Shown: positions 11,972 through 24,149 of the stretch, in pieces
How the letters are laid out: each line of letters starts with the position of its first letter
How positions within the stretch are numbered: position 1 is the stretch's first letter
Assembly: GCA_004352715.1 (NCBI GenBank)
Contig: SCFE01000014.1
Location: 1,328,500 to 1,392,499, forward strand
DNA from: Hofstenia miamia
Lineage: Eukaryota; Xenacoelomorpha; Acoela
Length of the DNA stretch: 64,000 bases
Reading direction: 5' to 3'
Notes under the pieces: generated by a model
The model's database searches: none
What the model was told of the DNA's origin: nothing
What the model saw: only the letters and a program-made list of their open reading frames with translations
Program-made: the position numbers and the translations under genes

Positions 11972-13731
11972 TATATAATATATATATATATATGCTGGTA
12001 AACCCTAAAAATCTATAATTTCATTGTACTTCAAATAAGTTATTACAATGTTTTTCATTTTATTTTAATGTTATTTTGAAAATTACTATAGAAAACGCAA
12101 TGTTGCAATAAGCATATACACGGATGGTAAAATTGTTTAATTTTTAGCTTCCATTAGTCAAGCAGTTGGATACATTAAACTAGTTTTTGCTCGAGATTTT
12201 GTTTCCTATTTTTAGTTTGCTGTACTGTAAATCGTGTGTCCGTCACTATAGTTGTTCTTAATTGAAATATATTTTTCCTACCTCTTATACATTATTTTCG
12301 TGATGCAATGCAATGAAAATATAATGTTTTGTATTGCTATAAGTGGATTGCGTTAGCTAAATTTCTTTTTCAAAGCCATATACTCAAGTCAATTGTTTTA
12401 AAATACATCGTTCAAAAATTATTCAATGAAGTATTAATTTGTATTGAAGACTTGTTTGGCTTTTGATCATTGACTAAAATCAAAATCTTGATGTCTTTTT
12501 ATGAATAAATGAAAAATAATTGTTATATTTTTATTACGTAAATTTTAAATGAAATCGATGTGGAATGTTTGAAAGACTGCTTAAGCTATTATTTTGACTT
12601 TTGAAAATAGCAAATTTTCATAATTGGCAAGCACTTACGCCCCGAGAACGCACTACAATCGACTTTTTAGCCTTTTACATAAATTTTCAAACCAATTCAC
12701 TTATGTACATAAAATTCATTCCTAAATGTGGTTTAAATGTATTTTCATTTAAATAAATTTAAAAGAAAGTCATTTTCAAATTCCAAATGTGTAATATAAA
12801 ATATTAACAAGTACAGTGGTGAGACATAAACTACAGTAAAAATAACTGAACACCACTAGTTACTTTGAATATGGGCAAACAAATGAAAGATTTAGCATAC
12901 TTAGCATTAATTTCAAATGTTTTTAATTTACAAATATAGGTAATTGCTGTAAAAAGAAAGTTTAAAAATAATAGATTTACTATTATATTTGTAGCAGATT
13001 TATGATTGCCTACTCCGAGTTAGCTGCCAGTAAATTGCATATATATATATATATACACCTTTAATTAGTACAAAGAAAATTAAATTATACTTATTTAAAA
13101 GGTATACTTCATAAACTCTTATATATGTTTCACAATGCTGGTGGCTATTACGTAGAAACTTTCAGAACTTTTTTGACACCAGGCTATCGAGCTTAAAGCA
13201 AATGCAATTTAGATACTTTTAAGTGAATTATTTTTTGATAATTTGACATTGATGATGAATAAGGTGTGACTTTGTGACCATCCCTATATCCTAATTGGTA
13301 TTATTATTTATTAGACCAGTTAAGAAGGAATTGTTTTCTCGTCTTCTGTTTGTCTGTTTGTCAGCTAGACTTCTCAAAAAGTAATGGATGGATTTTATGA
13401 AAAAATATATCGAGATAAGTATTGGTCTAATTTAGATTCCAATAAATGTTTACAGTGATTTGGTTTTCTGTCTGAGATCTAGAGTCAGCTTTATGTTCTT
13501 GTAGTAACAAGTATCCATACATCAAGGGTGAATGAAAATGCATAGAATATTTTTTGGCAAGCCAAAAAAATCTATATCAAATTCATCGATTACCTCCAAG
13601 AGTTTTAACGAATTCCAACAAAACATTTCTGAATAGTTTTTCGGAGCAAAAGTACTTAATCAAAACTACAGTATGATACATATCGGGTATTTGCAGTCTC
13701 TGATTGCTCTTGTTTTGTGTTAGTATTTGTC
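11972..13731. other. AT-rich intergenic DNA, nothing recognised
   Basis: Apart from (TA)n runs just after the Tc1 element and near 13036-13055, no repeat, RNA or coding feature is evident. Confidence 0.5.
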
Positions 13732-15897
13732 ACCAAAGTAGGTATGAAGCATTTCAAAAGATATACGGAAATTGCATGAAAAGTGCTGCTCCAGAGCCAA
13801 GCCTTGCAGTAATCGATTGTAAGAAGTTTAAATAATATGGCAATGTATTACAATACAATATTTTAATTTTTACAGAACTACGTAATTTAATCAGTAAAAA
13901 TCACGATTTTTTGTTGAGCTAGAAATGCAAACTACGTTTGATTTTAGTTTCAAATTTTTTAGAACTTTGCTAATCCACCTTACTGTTGTCAGCTAATCAA
14001 AATGTACATGTTTAACTATTGAAACGTAAGTCTATTAGTATGCGGACATATAGAATGCCAGGGTTAGCTTGTGCACATCCGAAGCATTTTACATTAAAAA
14101 GTACTATTTTAACATAGTTTCATTCGTCATAATTATTTGTTTCCTTTTATAGATACTTTTGAAATTGCATTGTATAGTCAATGTTTGCCATTTACTTGAT
14201 TATTGGGAAATTATTTTATGTCTCCAAAATTGAATGTAGCGTAATCAAATCTGATGATTTCTTGTGAATAATTGGTTTTCACCACTTTCATTGATAGCCA
14301 TGACCTTTTATAATGTAGAGGATAATGTTATGCAGTCAGGCGTTGTTAGGCCCTATGCTAGAACACTATTATGAATGTTATCAACGTTGCTTATTTTTTA
14401 ACAGTTGAGTTGAGAAATATAAAAAATAGCAAGGTGAACAGAATGTTTTTAATGAACACCTTCCGAAAATATTGCAATGTATGTTGCAATATATTGCACT
14501 ATGTTGCAATATGATCGTGATGAAATTCTGCACCAATAGTGCAATATATTGCATTAGCAAAATTTTTCAAAAATGAAAGTCATTCATTGTGACTACATGG
14601 GAGCATTGAAAAAAAATTCATGGAATTCTGACTAAATTCTATGGAAAATTTTAGATGTTAGTTACGAGATCTGCCGTCTTTTTGTACAACTTTATAGCTA
14701 TGTTCACTACATTCATTTTGGTAGACAAACATGAAATATCATGATGCATTTAAAATACAATTAATATTATTATAGGCTTCAAGAAAGACCCCAAACGACT
14801 ATTAGCTATCATATTTTATTTCGACAATTATAACCGTTCGTAACTGTGAGTGAGCAAAAGATAAATTTAAGCATTGAAAAATATATAGATATATTGAAAT
14901 ATATTCCTCCCGTNAGAACTTTGCTAATCCACCTTACTGTTGTCAGCTAATCAAAATGTACATGTTTAACTATTGAAACGTAAGTCTATTAGTATGCGGA
15001 CATATAGAATGCCAGGGTTAGCTTGTGCACATCCGAAGCATTTTACATTAAAAAGTACTATTTTAACATAGTTTCATTCGTCATAATTATTTGTTTCCTT
15101 TTATAGATACTTTTGAAATTGCATTGTATAGTCAATGTTTGCCATTTACTTGATTATTGGGAAATTATTTTATGTCTCCAAAATTGAATGTAGCGTAATC
15201 AAATCTGATGATTTCTTGTGAATAATTGGTTTTCACCACTTTCATTGATAGCCATGNACCAAAGTAGGTATGAAGCATTTCAAAGATATACGGAAAATGC
15301 ATGAAAAGTACTGCTCCAGAGCCTTGCAGTAATCGATTGTAAGAATTTTAAATGCAATAAATACAGATTGAATATATTGCAATAGAAATTTTCTAGCAAT
15401 ATAATATGGCAATGTATTACAATATTTTAATTTTTAAAGAACTGCGTAATTTAATCAGTAAAAATCACGATTTTTTGTTAAGCTAAAAATTTGAAATCTA
15501 CGTTTGATTTTAATTTCAAATTTTTTAGAACTTTGCTAATCCAGCTTTACTGTTGTCAGTTATCAAAATGAACATGTTTAACTATTGAAACTTAAGTCTA
15601 TTACTATGCAGACATAGAATGCCAGGGTTAGCTTGTGCACATCCAAAGCATTTTACATGAAAAAGTACTCTTAACATAGTTTCATTCGTCATAATTATTT
15701 GTTTCCTTTTATAGATTACTTTTGGAAGTGCATTGTACAGTCAATGTTTGACATTTATTTGATTATTGGGAAATTATTTTATGTCTCCAAAATTGAATGT
15801 AGCGTAATCCAATCTGATGATTTCTTGTGAATAATTAGTTTTCACACACTTTCATGTATAGCCATGACCTCTTATAATGTAGAGGATAATTGTATGC
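13732..15897. repeat. Triplicated block with single-N joins
   Basis: The segment 13732-14336 recurs as a diverged copy at 15258-15897, with base changes and a ~40-bp extra stretch near 15350. Its sub-segment 13961-14302 (342 bp) appears unchanged as far as I compared it at 14915-15256, exactly between single Ns at 14914 and 15257. A third N is at 15898. Duplicated pieces delimited by Ns suggest unresolved haplotypes or contig-end overlaps more than a biological tandem array. Confidence 0.75.
14465..14565. repeat. ATTGCA / TTGCAATAT cluster
   Basis: About 100 bp contain repeated near-palindromic TTGCAATAT and ATATTGCA phrases (four or more). Similar phrases recur at 15350-15420. It is a short degenerate tandem or inverted repeat with no coding content. 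Confidence 0.5.
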
Positions 15898-15898
15898 N

Positions 15899-16440
15899 AC
15901 CGGGGGAGGGTTCCATTGTTAATAAAGTTTAGTGTTGCAGGAAGAAATGTTCTAGAATATCGCACATCTTTTTTCATAGCTAGTCTTACATTTGTCTTCG
16001 TATGATGTTTAGAAAAAACGATGCTTTTGTGCAGTGGATGATGTTTGTCCTCATATATCTTGTTTGCATATTTTTTTAAATAATCCATAGTGAGCGTTGT
16101 TAATAGATTGTATAAGACCCGTCTTTTCCAATTTTGTTAATTTAGCAAACAATTTAGAGGTTTTTTTAAGATCTTTTCTGTTTCTTTCTGTAATACGTAT
16201 TGACCATGCAACAGAAGCATATGTGTATATGGGTAATACGCACGTCTTTAAAATTAGCCACCTTTTACTAAAGGATAGGTATTCAATGAAAAATGCACAT
16301 ATATGCTTTCTTTAAAAACCACTTCCACATGATTATTCCAATTAAAATTCTTGTTCAGCATTACACCAAGATATTTGATTTCACTCATCAAGGGAAATTC
16401 CATATTTTTGCACCATGTGTTGTTATTAACAATTGAGAGC
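15899..16440 (-). pseudogene. CR1-like LINE fragment (end of reverse transcriptase ORF)
   Basis: On the minus strand, 16254-16440 reads MSEIKYLGVMLNKNFNWNNH, the post-catalytic 'YLG..L...L.W..H' block of non-LTR reverse transcriptases. 15899-16088 reads HHPLHKSIVF and YSRTFLPATLNFINNG, the C-terminal tail of the same protein. The spacing and order fit one LINE 3' part with a frame break between the two. The tail closely resembles that of the LINE at 32.5-35.7 kb (NHPLNKRF, KRFIPAAIQYG), so both belong to the same clade. It ends at the single N at 15898. Confidence 0.75.
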
Positions 16441-16474
16441 ATATATATATATATAGATATATATATATATATAT

Positions 16475-17502
16475 ACACGCTGTCAAAAGTTTACGATCAC
16501 ACTAACATTTTTCAAAAATAGACAAAAAATAGACGAAAAATCAAACTTTAATAGTAACAAACGGCAAATAACATAGCAGAATAGTAACGAAAACTGTCAT
16601 AACAACTAAAAATATTTTCAGTGTCTTGTTGTGCTACTCTTTGCTTTGATTACGGCCTGCAATCGCTGCGGCATAGACGAATCCAATTTGTTACAATATT
16701 CAACACTGACCTCGGATGACCAAACCTCTTTGATTGCTTGGCACAACGAGTTGTAGGAAGTTGGACTCTTGTTGGCAACCTTTTCCTTTATCACCGCCCA
16801 GCAATTTTCAATAACATTGAGATCTGGTGACGAGCCAGGCTATTATTCAAGCAGATTAAAGTGTTGCTTGTCAAACCAGACCTTGACACACTTGGCGGTA
16901 TGAAAGGGAGCGCTCCGTCGTGTTAAAACATGGAATTCTGACGGCGGTGCATCCAGCCAGGAAGTGTTTCGGTGAGCAAGTCTAAATATCGCGTGGCATT
17001 CATGGTGGTTTTGGGCGCAGAAACTATAATCCGAACGGACCTCGCGCTCTAATGCTGCCCCAAATCATTACCGTGATCGGATGTTTCACGGATGGCAATA
17101 CATAACGGGCATTGTATCGTGCATTTGGTGGCCGCCTGATGGTGTTCGTCGAATATTGGAACTTTGAGATGGTCGATTCGTCGCTAAACATTACTTTTGC
17201 CCAGTCTGTGGCGGTCCAATCGGCGTAATGCAACGCGAAGGCCAGTCTATCGGCAATATTATTTTTTGAAAGTCTTGGCTTGCGAGCTACTTTATATGAT
17301 TTCAAGCCCACATTTTTCTGCAAACGTCGGCGAATTGTTCTGGCACTTGGTCGACCACCCAAACTTGCCCTGCTAGACACATTGGAAACGATAGGTTGAA
17401 TCACAACGGCGCGTCGAATTATCAGATGAGTCCTCTTCGTGTTTGCACGTGGCCGCCCAGATCGAGTCCAGCTCTGATATGATTGCGTTTCTCTCATTCT
17501 GT
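16475..17502 (-). mobile_element. Tc1/mariner element (family B), right end missing
   Basis: The left terminus reads CGCTGTCAAAAGTTTACGAT directly after a (TA)n run (to ~16475), a Tc1-type end. The minus strand encodes a transposase. The N-terminal frame (17024-17502) holds a helix-turn-helix region with RPSARTIRRRLQ and the first catalytic Asp in KVMFSDEST. After a frameshift near 17024 the rest is readable: TTMNATRYLDLL, the second Asp in HDGAPFHTAK and the Glu in DLNVIENCWAVIKEK. The protein then ends at ~16620 with KAKSSTTRH. The element stops at a single N (17503), so the right inverted repeat is absent. It is a different family from the element at 10690. Confidence 0.82.
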
Positions 17503-17503
17503 N

Positions 17504-17610
17504 TATATATATATATATATATATACTATCAATTGTTAATGACAAAACACGTTGCAAAAATATGGAATTTCCCTTGATGAGTGAAATCAAATATCTTAAT
17601 ACATCTATAT
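17504..17610 (+). repeat. (TA)n plus inverted LINE fragment
   Basis: After a (TA)n run, 17525-17600 is a diverged reverse-complement copy of 16370-16440. In the + frame it reads CKNMEFPLMSEIKYL, the phrase seen on the minus strand at 16370. Both copies abut (TA)n at the same point, leaving the Tc1-like element between two head-to-head LINE pieces. Confidence 0.7.
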
Positions 17611-18361
17611 TGAAGGTTTCTGGGAATGCTTACACTGATTTATTCCATTTTAATTCACTTGAATTTAGGCTATTCTGTACATTGAAGTAAGTTAACTTAT
17701 CTTGAGGTTATACCCGATGTTTATGAGAGCTGCTTACCGATGATCTCAATATTTCCCTTTAAGTGACATGAAGGGAGAATTTACTCACCATTTAGATTTA
17801 TATTATTAGAAAAAGTTGTGGAGAACTCTTAATGAGACCTTTATTAATATACACAAACTCATAAACTTATTTTTACAAACATGCTATTGTTTTTCAAACT
17901 ACGAAATAGCTTCTAGTTTTGGGAAAGTTTATTCTTATAGTTAGTAAGAAAAAAAGCAATAATGTAAGCAAGAAAACTATATGGGATACTTAGGAATGAT
18001 TTCCAATCGCTGAAACCAATATTTAATTGGCTTTAAATAAATCCCAAAATCTTGTTATTTGATGACGCTATATCAAATATAATGATGGAATCACAATTCT
18101 CAAAATTTTAAGTTGATATTAGTGATATGAAGAATATTTTTGCAAAGCTTCGTTCTAATATAATCCAATCCAGGATAGGAAATTCCACTGACCTGAGGAA
18201 CCAAAACGCCCATTTCGATTATGGTTAATTAAATATTTCTTACTATGAATTACTAATTAAGAAAAGTCAATTTTACTAAATAGATAACTTATATCAGTCA
18301 GATATTTTTACAATTAAATTTTGCATGAGTTTATTTACAGTCAGTTCATTGCTGTCCGTTT
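17611..18361. other. AT-rich intergenic DNA, 3' flank of BRICHOS copy 2
   Basis: No gene, repeat or RNA structure recognised. It includes whatever 3' UTR the minus-strand BRICHOS gene has. Confidence 0.5.
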
Positions 18362-19093
18362 TTATTTCTGTATAACGAAATGAAGGCTGGTGTAGGTGAA
18401 ACCCAGATTGGGTGCGAAAATGACAAATTCATCTTTGGATTGATAGTTTCCACTTGAAGATTCATCTTTTTCAATTTGATACATGGTATAATCTGAGCAT
18501 AGTTTCTTTAAGCTTTGAGATTTTACCTCGTCTGGTTGAATTTCACCGACAACTTTGTACTTTCTCTCTGAATTAGGAATCGCTGACGAATCAATGACAT
18601 CGCCAATATAATCCAGCAAATCATAGAAAGCGGTTGGTGACACGAAAACATCATCTTCGAATTCTCCAACTGCGCAGTAATAACCACTCTTAAAGTTGCC
18701 GTTATATTTAAAAGCAAATTTATGATAATTGAAGTCAAGTAACATCGTAAAGTAATTGTTTCTACGATTCACGGTGTAATTTTCAGTGTTTGTATCGAGG
18801 TCTGTCCCCATATCTTGCCTAAGATTGTCTTTATCGTTTTGAATTTCACATGTTTTATGCTTATGATGACGATGATGTCTAAAATGAAAGCCAAACAAGC
18901 GATAACTTCCAAAAATTATTACAGCTCCGGCAATGATAGCAATAATCAAGGAGCACACTGAAAAACACTTGCCGCATTTGGAAGGTTTGCTTTCTTTCAC
19001 TTCTATTTTGTCGTCAACGGGAATCTCCAAAGGCTTCTTGCCATTCTCATTTTCCTTATCTTTATCGTTGTGCAGGTTTGGAAACACAGTCAT
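18362..19093 (-). CDS. BRICHOS-domain type II membrane protein (copy 2)
   Basis: A 243-residue intronless gene, a diverged paralogue of 2199-2921 in the opposite orientation. The layout is the same: a charged cytosolic head (1-44), one membrane segment (~45-66), a linker, a BRICHOS domain (~113-208) with Asp120, Cys140 and Cys199 in the three family positions (SLKKLCSDYTMYQ), and a beta-prone tail KDEFVIFAPN... that aligns with copy 1 (KDEVLVFVPH). Odd points: a dense His/Arg/Lys patch right after the membrane segment (HFRHHRHHKHK, 70-80), which could bind metal or work as a basic processing or pH-sensing site (inference), and three juxtamembrane Cys (40, 43, 47) that could be palmitoylated or form a metal site. 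The first ATG gives MTV as in copy 1. Likely a secretory-pathway chaperone or propeptide; the client is unknown. Confidence 0.8.
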   Translation of the reverse strand: MTVFPNLHNDKDKENENGKKPLEIPVDDKIEVKESKPSKCGKCFSVCSLIIAIIAGAVIIFGSYRLFGFHFRHHRHHKHKTCEIQNDKDNLRQDMGTDLDTNTENYTVNRRNNYFTMLLDFNYHKFAFKYNGNFKSGYYCAVGEFEDDVFVSPTAFYDLLDYIGDVIDSSAIPNSERKYKVVGEIQPDEVKSQSLKKLCSDYTMYQIEKDESSSGNYQSKDEFVIFAPNLGFTYTSLHFVIQK

Positions 19094-22000
19094 TTCTTAG
19101 CGACGTTTAATTTTGAAATGAATATACATTACGTACATTTCTTGGATTCTGTCCAGCTGTTCTGATTTTAAACGCTCATCTAATATGCACATTGCAATTA
19201 GAAATTGAATTGGCAAGCACATTGTGGTAACACTGCAATAGAGCTACAATAATTCTAAATTCACTAAATTCGCTTTACGTCCTGGCTTGTTATTATTGCC
19301 AAATAAATTGACGTGTACATGCTGTGCATTAATAGTTGTTGCACTGGTCTTATAATAATTAATGTAAAACAAAAGAATGTTCATAGGGCTAGAGTTTGTT
19401 AACAGTCAATTTAGAGATGGAAACCGGCAACCAGTCAGCTAGTATGTACTAGGGCAGTTTTATTTTTTCCAATAGAGCTAAAAATTAAAAAAATTGTTGT
19501 GATAAACAGTTAAATTTTGGGAGAAAATCCAATGAATATTTAAAGCTTGGGAAAATTCAGACTTTTCCAGTGGGGTGGGGATCCGTGGGGCCTTGTGGGT
19601 GGTATGGAGGTGAAATGAAATATCACCCCATGGGTTTCATGGATATTGGTGGAACTAGTATTGTAATTCTAAACTCCATGATAAGAGTCCTTTAATTGCT
19701 TTTTCAAATGAAGTGAGTAAACTTTAACGATGAGAAAGTACTTGCTATTATAACTGTTCTCCATCTCAGAAATACTATGCATCATTCACATTAGTGAAAA
19801 CAATTTTGAAGGTCATGTTGGTACTGAAGGTGCTCTCAACCTTAAAATTCATTGGAAGGCAGCAATCTTGAATAATACTTTTGTTGAAATTGTTTTACAC
19901 AACTTATAACAAAAAATATGTACTACTTCTCATCATTAATTATTAACATGACCGAAAAGTCTTGAGAAAATGTTTGTATAATTAGTCACATATTAGTAAA
20001 CAATTTAATTAACCGCGTGACTAACTTCTGCATCATTTTTGCATCGCATAATTCTTTTGGAATGAGGGTGCCCGTGTCCTCAGTGACTTTCGTTGAATGC
20101 GCCGATCTCCTCAAGGTTGTAAATAAAGATTAGTGTTAATTGAAAATAACCAAAGATTGAAAAATCTTCAAAAGTACTTCCTTGAGCTAAATAAACGTAG
20201 AAAAAAGCAATAGAAAATTTTTTCAAATTACTTTAGTAATACATTTTCAAATTTTTATCCATTTCTAAGCAAACTGCTTGAGGTATGGCAACAAGATATC
20301 ATTTGCTAATATTAGCATTAAGTTGAATTGAAAGTTAATCAACTGGCAATCTTCAAGTAAAAATCTTAGTTTGTATTAATCCAGGCTACAGGTGGAGTTA
20401 AAAATTTTCTTATTCAAAAATTAAAGACCTGCTTCGTTTAAAGGTCAATTTTTAGAACTGTCAATAAATCCCATGTTGATAGTGGTAAATCCACTGATTT
20501 AATAAAGTATAGTAATAATTTTGTCTAAACAGATTATTCTGCTCATCTGCAGCATGTACTTAGCCTTCTTTAATTTTAGAAGAGAATTACTCGATTTCTC
20601 GAAGAATATTTAAGCATATTTTAAAATTATTTTTTCAAATGTATAAAACTTTAACTTTTTAAGTTGGATAGAAATGTCAACTACTGAGTTATATCATATG
20701 CATGTCGCTCAGTTACATTAATGCCATTAATTGAGGTTTATGACTGTTTACTTTTCGTTTACCATGCATTCTTGGCCATTCACTATCAGTGAATTAGGCA
20801 TGCTAATGACTTTCAAAAGAATCAATGCAATGTATCTTACTAATGCGAAATTTGTTAGAAAATATATCATTGCTTCTTATTTAACTCTAAGTTATTCAAG
20901 ATTTTTTCAAGATCTGTTAAAACTTTTTTGAAAAAATGTCTAAATGCCAACAACTCTCCAAAAAACATAAATAGGATACTTCCTTTTCCTTTTCATTTTT
21001 AAGATATGTCTAGGTCTTGCAAGCATATGGATATTTGTGCATGAAATCTCAAAGCCCAGTACTTTATTAAAATTTAAGTCTTAAATAAAAGGATTTGATT
21101 TTGCGATTGATGAGGTAGGGTCGTCTGCTTTCAGAAAAATAAGTATTTGCTTAACGTATGGACTTTGGACTGCATAATTATCTGAAAATTAGGTATTAAG
21201 AGAATTTGAATGGCTAAAAATAGAAATATTCATCTAGAGACAATATTCATAAGTACTTTAAGCGCAACATGCCTTTAACAAAAATTGTGGAATAAGTCGC
21301 GACATCCAAAATTTCCCAATATTTAAATGTAATCCAAATGTACGTATCATCAATACAGCCCAGTGTTGACACCAAAGACAATAAACTAATCAAAATCCGC
21401 GAAGTAAATTGTGCGTTGGAACTGTAATGCGGTTATAAGAAATAATTTTTCAAATTAAGCGGGGTTCTAAGATGAATTTAGAATACCAATTTTTAACTCA
21501 ATTCTGATCACTTGTTTCAATTCCAAGTGCAATTCCCGCACTCAGGAATTGGTCAATTACAATTCCAGCACAACTATCAATTACCAATTCCTATAAAGGA
21601 ATTGAAACCACTGCCTTCGTATACTTCGTAATCTTAGTCATTTAAACAGTAATTCTTCTTTACAAAAATGACTTACTATGCGACGATTGAGTTTGTACTT
21701 ATGTATGTAGTTAGGAAAAGAGCCATTCGTATCTTGACTGAAATCCTGAGCATTCTTTTTATTCGCGAACGAAAAAGAATGAACGTCCACTTCATAATAT
21801 ATTACTCCGAATGAATGTTACCTCCCAACAATATTTTTATGAAAAATTCGAAACCGAAATACTTTCTGTGTGAATACTTTAATCAATCTTGTAATTTTAA
21901 ATTTTGATATTAAATATTCGCTACTATCAATCTATCTATCTATCTAAAGTGCATAATAGAAAAGCAATTTTTTGTAAATTGACGATTCTCAAGTTAAGCA

Positions 22001-24149
22001 AATTATTTTTTGTCTAACGCTTTTACTAGAATCATTAATAACTATAAAAATAACATTGATTACAAATATGTTTCATCGGAAATATTTTTGAAAGTCCATC
22101 CACAAAACTCTATTTCACCATTGGTCTCCTTCATTCATTACAAATTGTATTTTCTAGTAACTTCCAAAATGAAAAACAAATTAAAACTGAAATATATTGT
22201 TCATTGATCTTGCTATTAGATTTGAACAATAGAACCGCAAATACCGTCAATTTGACGTCTAACATGAAATTTATAGATTAGACATCTGAAACATTACAAT
22301 ATTAAAAAAATTTTTGTGAACGCTACCTATTCTTAATGGAATAATTTATTTAAGATATACTTCTGATTTTTACAGAATGCGTAATTTGTTTGAATTATTT
22401 TATCTGACATTTCGTTTTCCTCTTGGCGCTGTTTCCAGAATTACTGCAAGAAATCCTATTAGAATCCTAACAAAAAAATTGAAATTTGAGTAAAAAGATT
22501 TGCAATTTGTACAAATTTTCAAAAATATTGATGAGCAAATTCTGAGAAATCCTATTATATATTATATGCAAAAATTATAGAGAATTGCCCAAAAACTTGC
22601 AGAAATTGAAAAAGATATGTGATGTGTGCCAATGTTATTCAAAGTTTCCTATATGGGGACTCTATTTAAAAAGTGCCTCTTATAATTTACAAATCAAAAC
22701 AAGTCGGTTTTTTATTTTGAACATGAAGCCTTTTTCTTGGCAATTTGGAACACTAAATCTGTTTGATATTTGCGACCTAAATTCATGGAAATTATTTAAA
22801 CTGTAGACAAGATGAAATATTCCTTGTCGAAATTATCTTTCACTTTTTGGTGAACAGCTCTGTGACATCCTTACCAGCAACTGTGACTCAATGTGTTATA
22901 CCACATTGATTTCTTCAAATGTCAGATGAAGCAGTTACAAAAACAAGACCATTTTCATGTACCGTATTTGCAGTAGAGTTTTGCACCTTAAGCTAAATCT
23001 TGAAAGTCACTCGCAAAAACTGTATTTGATAATAAGTTTCTCAAGAAATGCTTTTGATTGTAAAATTTTTTTAAATGAAACTTATGATAGCGTAAGGCTA
23101 TCTTTTGAATCTATGATCCAAATATTCAGTTGGGAATTAGATATATAAATAGCAACAATTAAAATTAAGGTAATAATAACTGCGATTTAAGGTATGCAAC
23201 AATTTCTCCGGATCTAGTATTAATCTATAGAGCATGCTACATTTTTTAGACTTTAGGTTTGCCAAGTTATCCTCCCATTTCACTTCTCAAATCACATATT
23301 TAAAATTTAAGAAAACGATTACTTATTTCGCTGTTTAAGAAATGCTCTGAGATCCAACAAGGGTCTGCAGGACATAATCTAGTTACTTTAATGTATTTCC
23401 AAGTGTATTAACTGTTTGGATATCAGTTTTGATCATATATGGAAAATCATATAAGTAAGTACATTTTAAGCATTTTTATAGACTAAATTGTTTGATTTTC
23501 TGATACATTAACTTTGAAGTTATTTAGAAAATCCTTTAAGTTGGTTTTCATTTTCAAATAGTAGGTGCTTCTGCTAAATTATATCAATTTATTTGATTTC
23601 AAAAAAATGCTTGCAATTTTGATTAAAAAATGTACTAAGATTTCGTCTCCTGACGTCATAGTACTTACATGCTTAGACAACGCTTTGAAATGTTGAGATT
23701 TTGCCATTTGGATTATGACTCTGATGTAAGTAATTGTGCATTTTGAATTCAATAGCTCAGTAATTAAAATGCAACTTTGACTTAGCAAAACGTGAAATCA
23801 CTGTTGCATGCAAAATTCGCCTCTTAAAATTGATGCACTTTTATCATTCAATTAGATTCGACTCATATTCTTAAAGTATTACACATCTGTTAAGATGAAT
23901 AAACCACTACTATATTTAAATATTATATGAAATCATATCGATATGATGTCACTGTTAATAAATCAGACTGAGAAAATTACATACAAGTTCTGAGCTCTGG
24001 ATGGATGCAATAATAGTCTTATCAAAGTATATTTTTTAGCTAAATTGTTAAATTTCTATTTATAGAGCAAAGAAAACTCGCACTTAATCACTTTGGTAAT
24101 CCTAGATCCTTCAATTATTACTACGATTAGAACTACTTCAACTTCTTTG
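19094..24149. other. AT-rich intergenic DNA
   Basis: The first few hundred bases are the 5' flank of BRICHOS copy 2. No gene is supported; the open frames are short and low in complexity. Small features: the G runs at 19572, a cluster of six AATTCC/GGAATT motifs at about 21517-21605, and a (CTAT)n run near 21931-21946. Confidence 0.5.
19572..19599 (+). promoter_or_regulatory. G-quadruplex-capable G runs
   Basis: Four runs of three or four G (19572-19575, 19577-19580, 19587-19590, 19597-19599) with short loops meet the usual quadruplex pattern. They lie ~480 bp upstream of the BRICHOS copy 2 start, in otherwise AT-rich DNA. A regulatory role is only a possibility. Confidence 0.35.
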
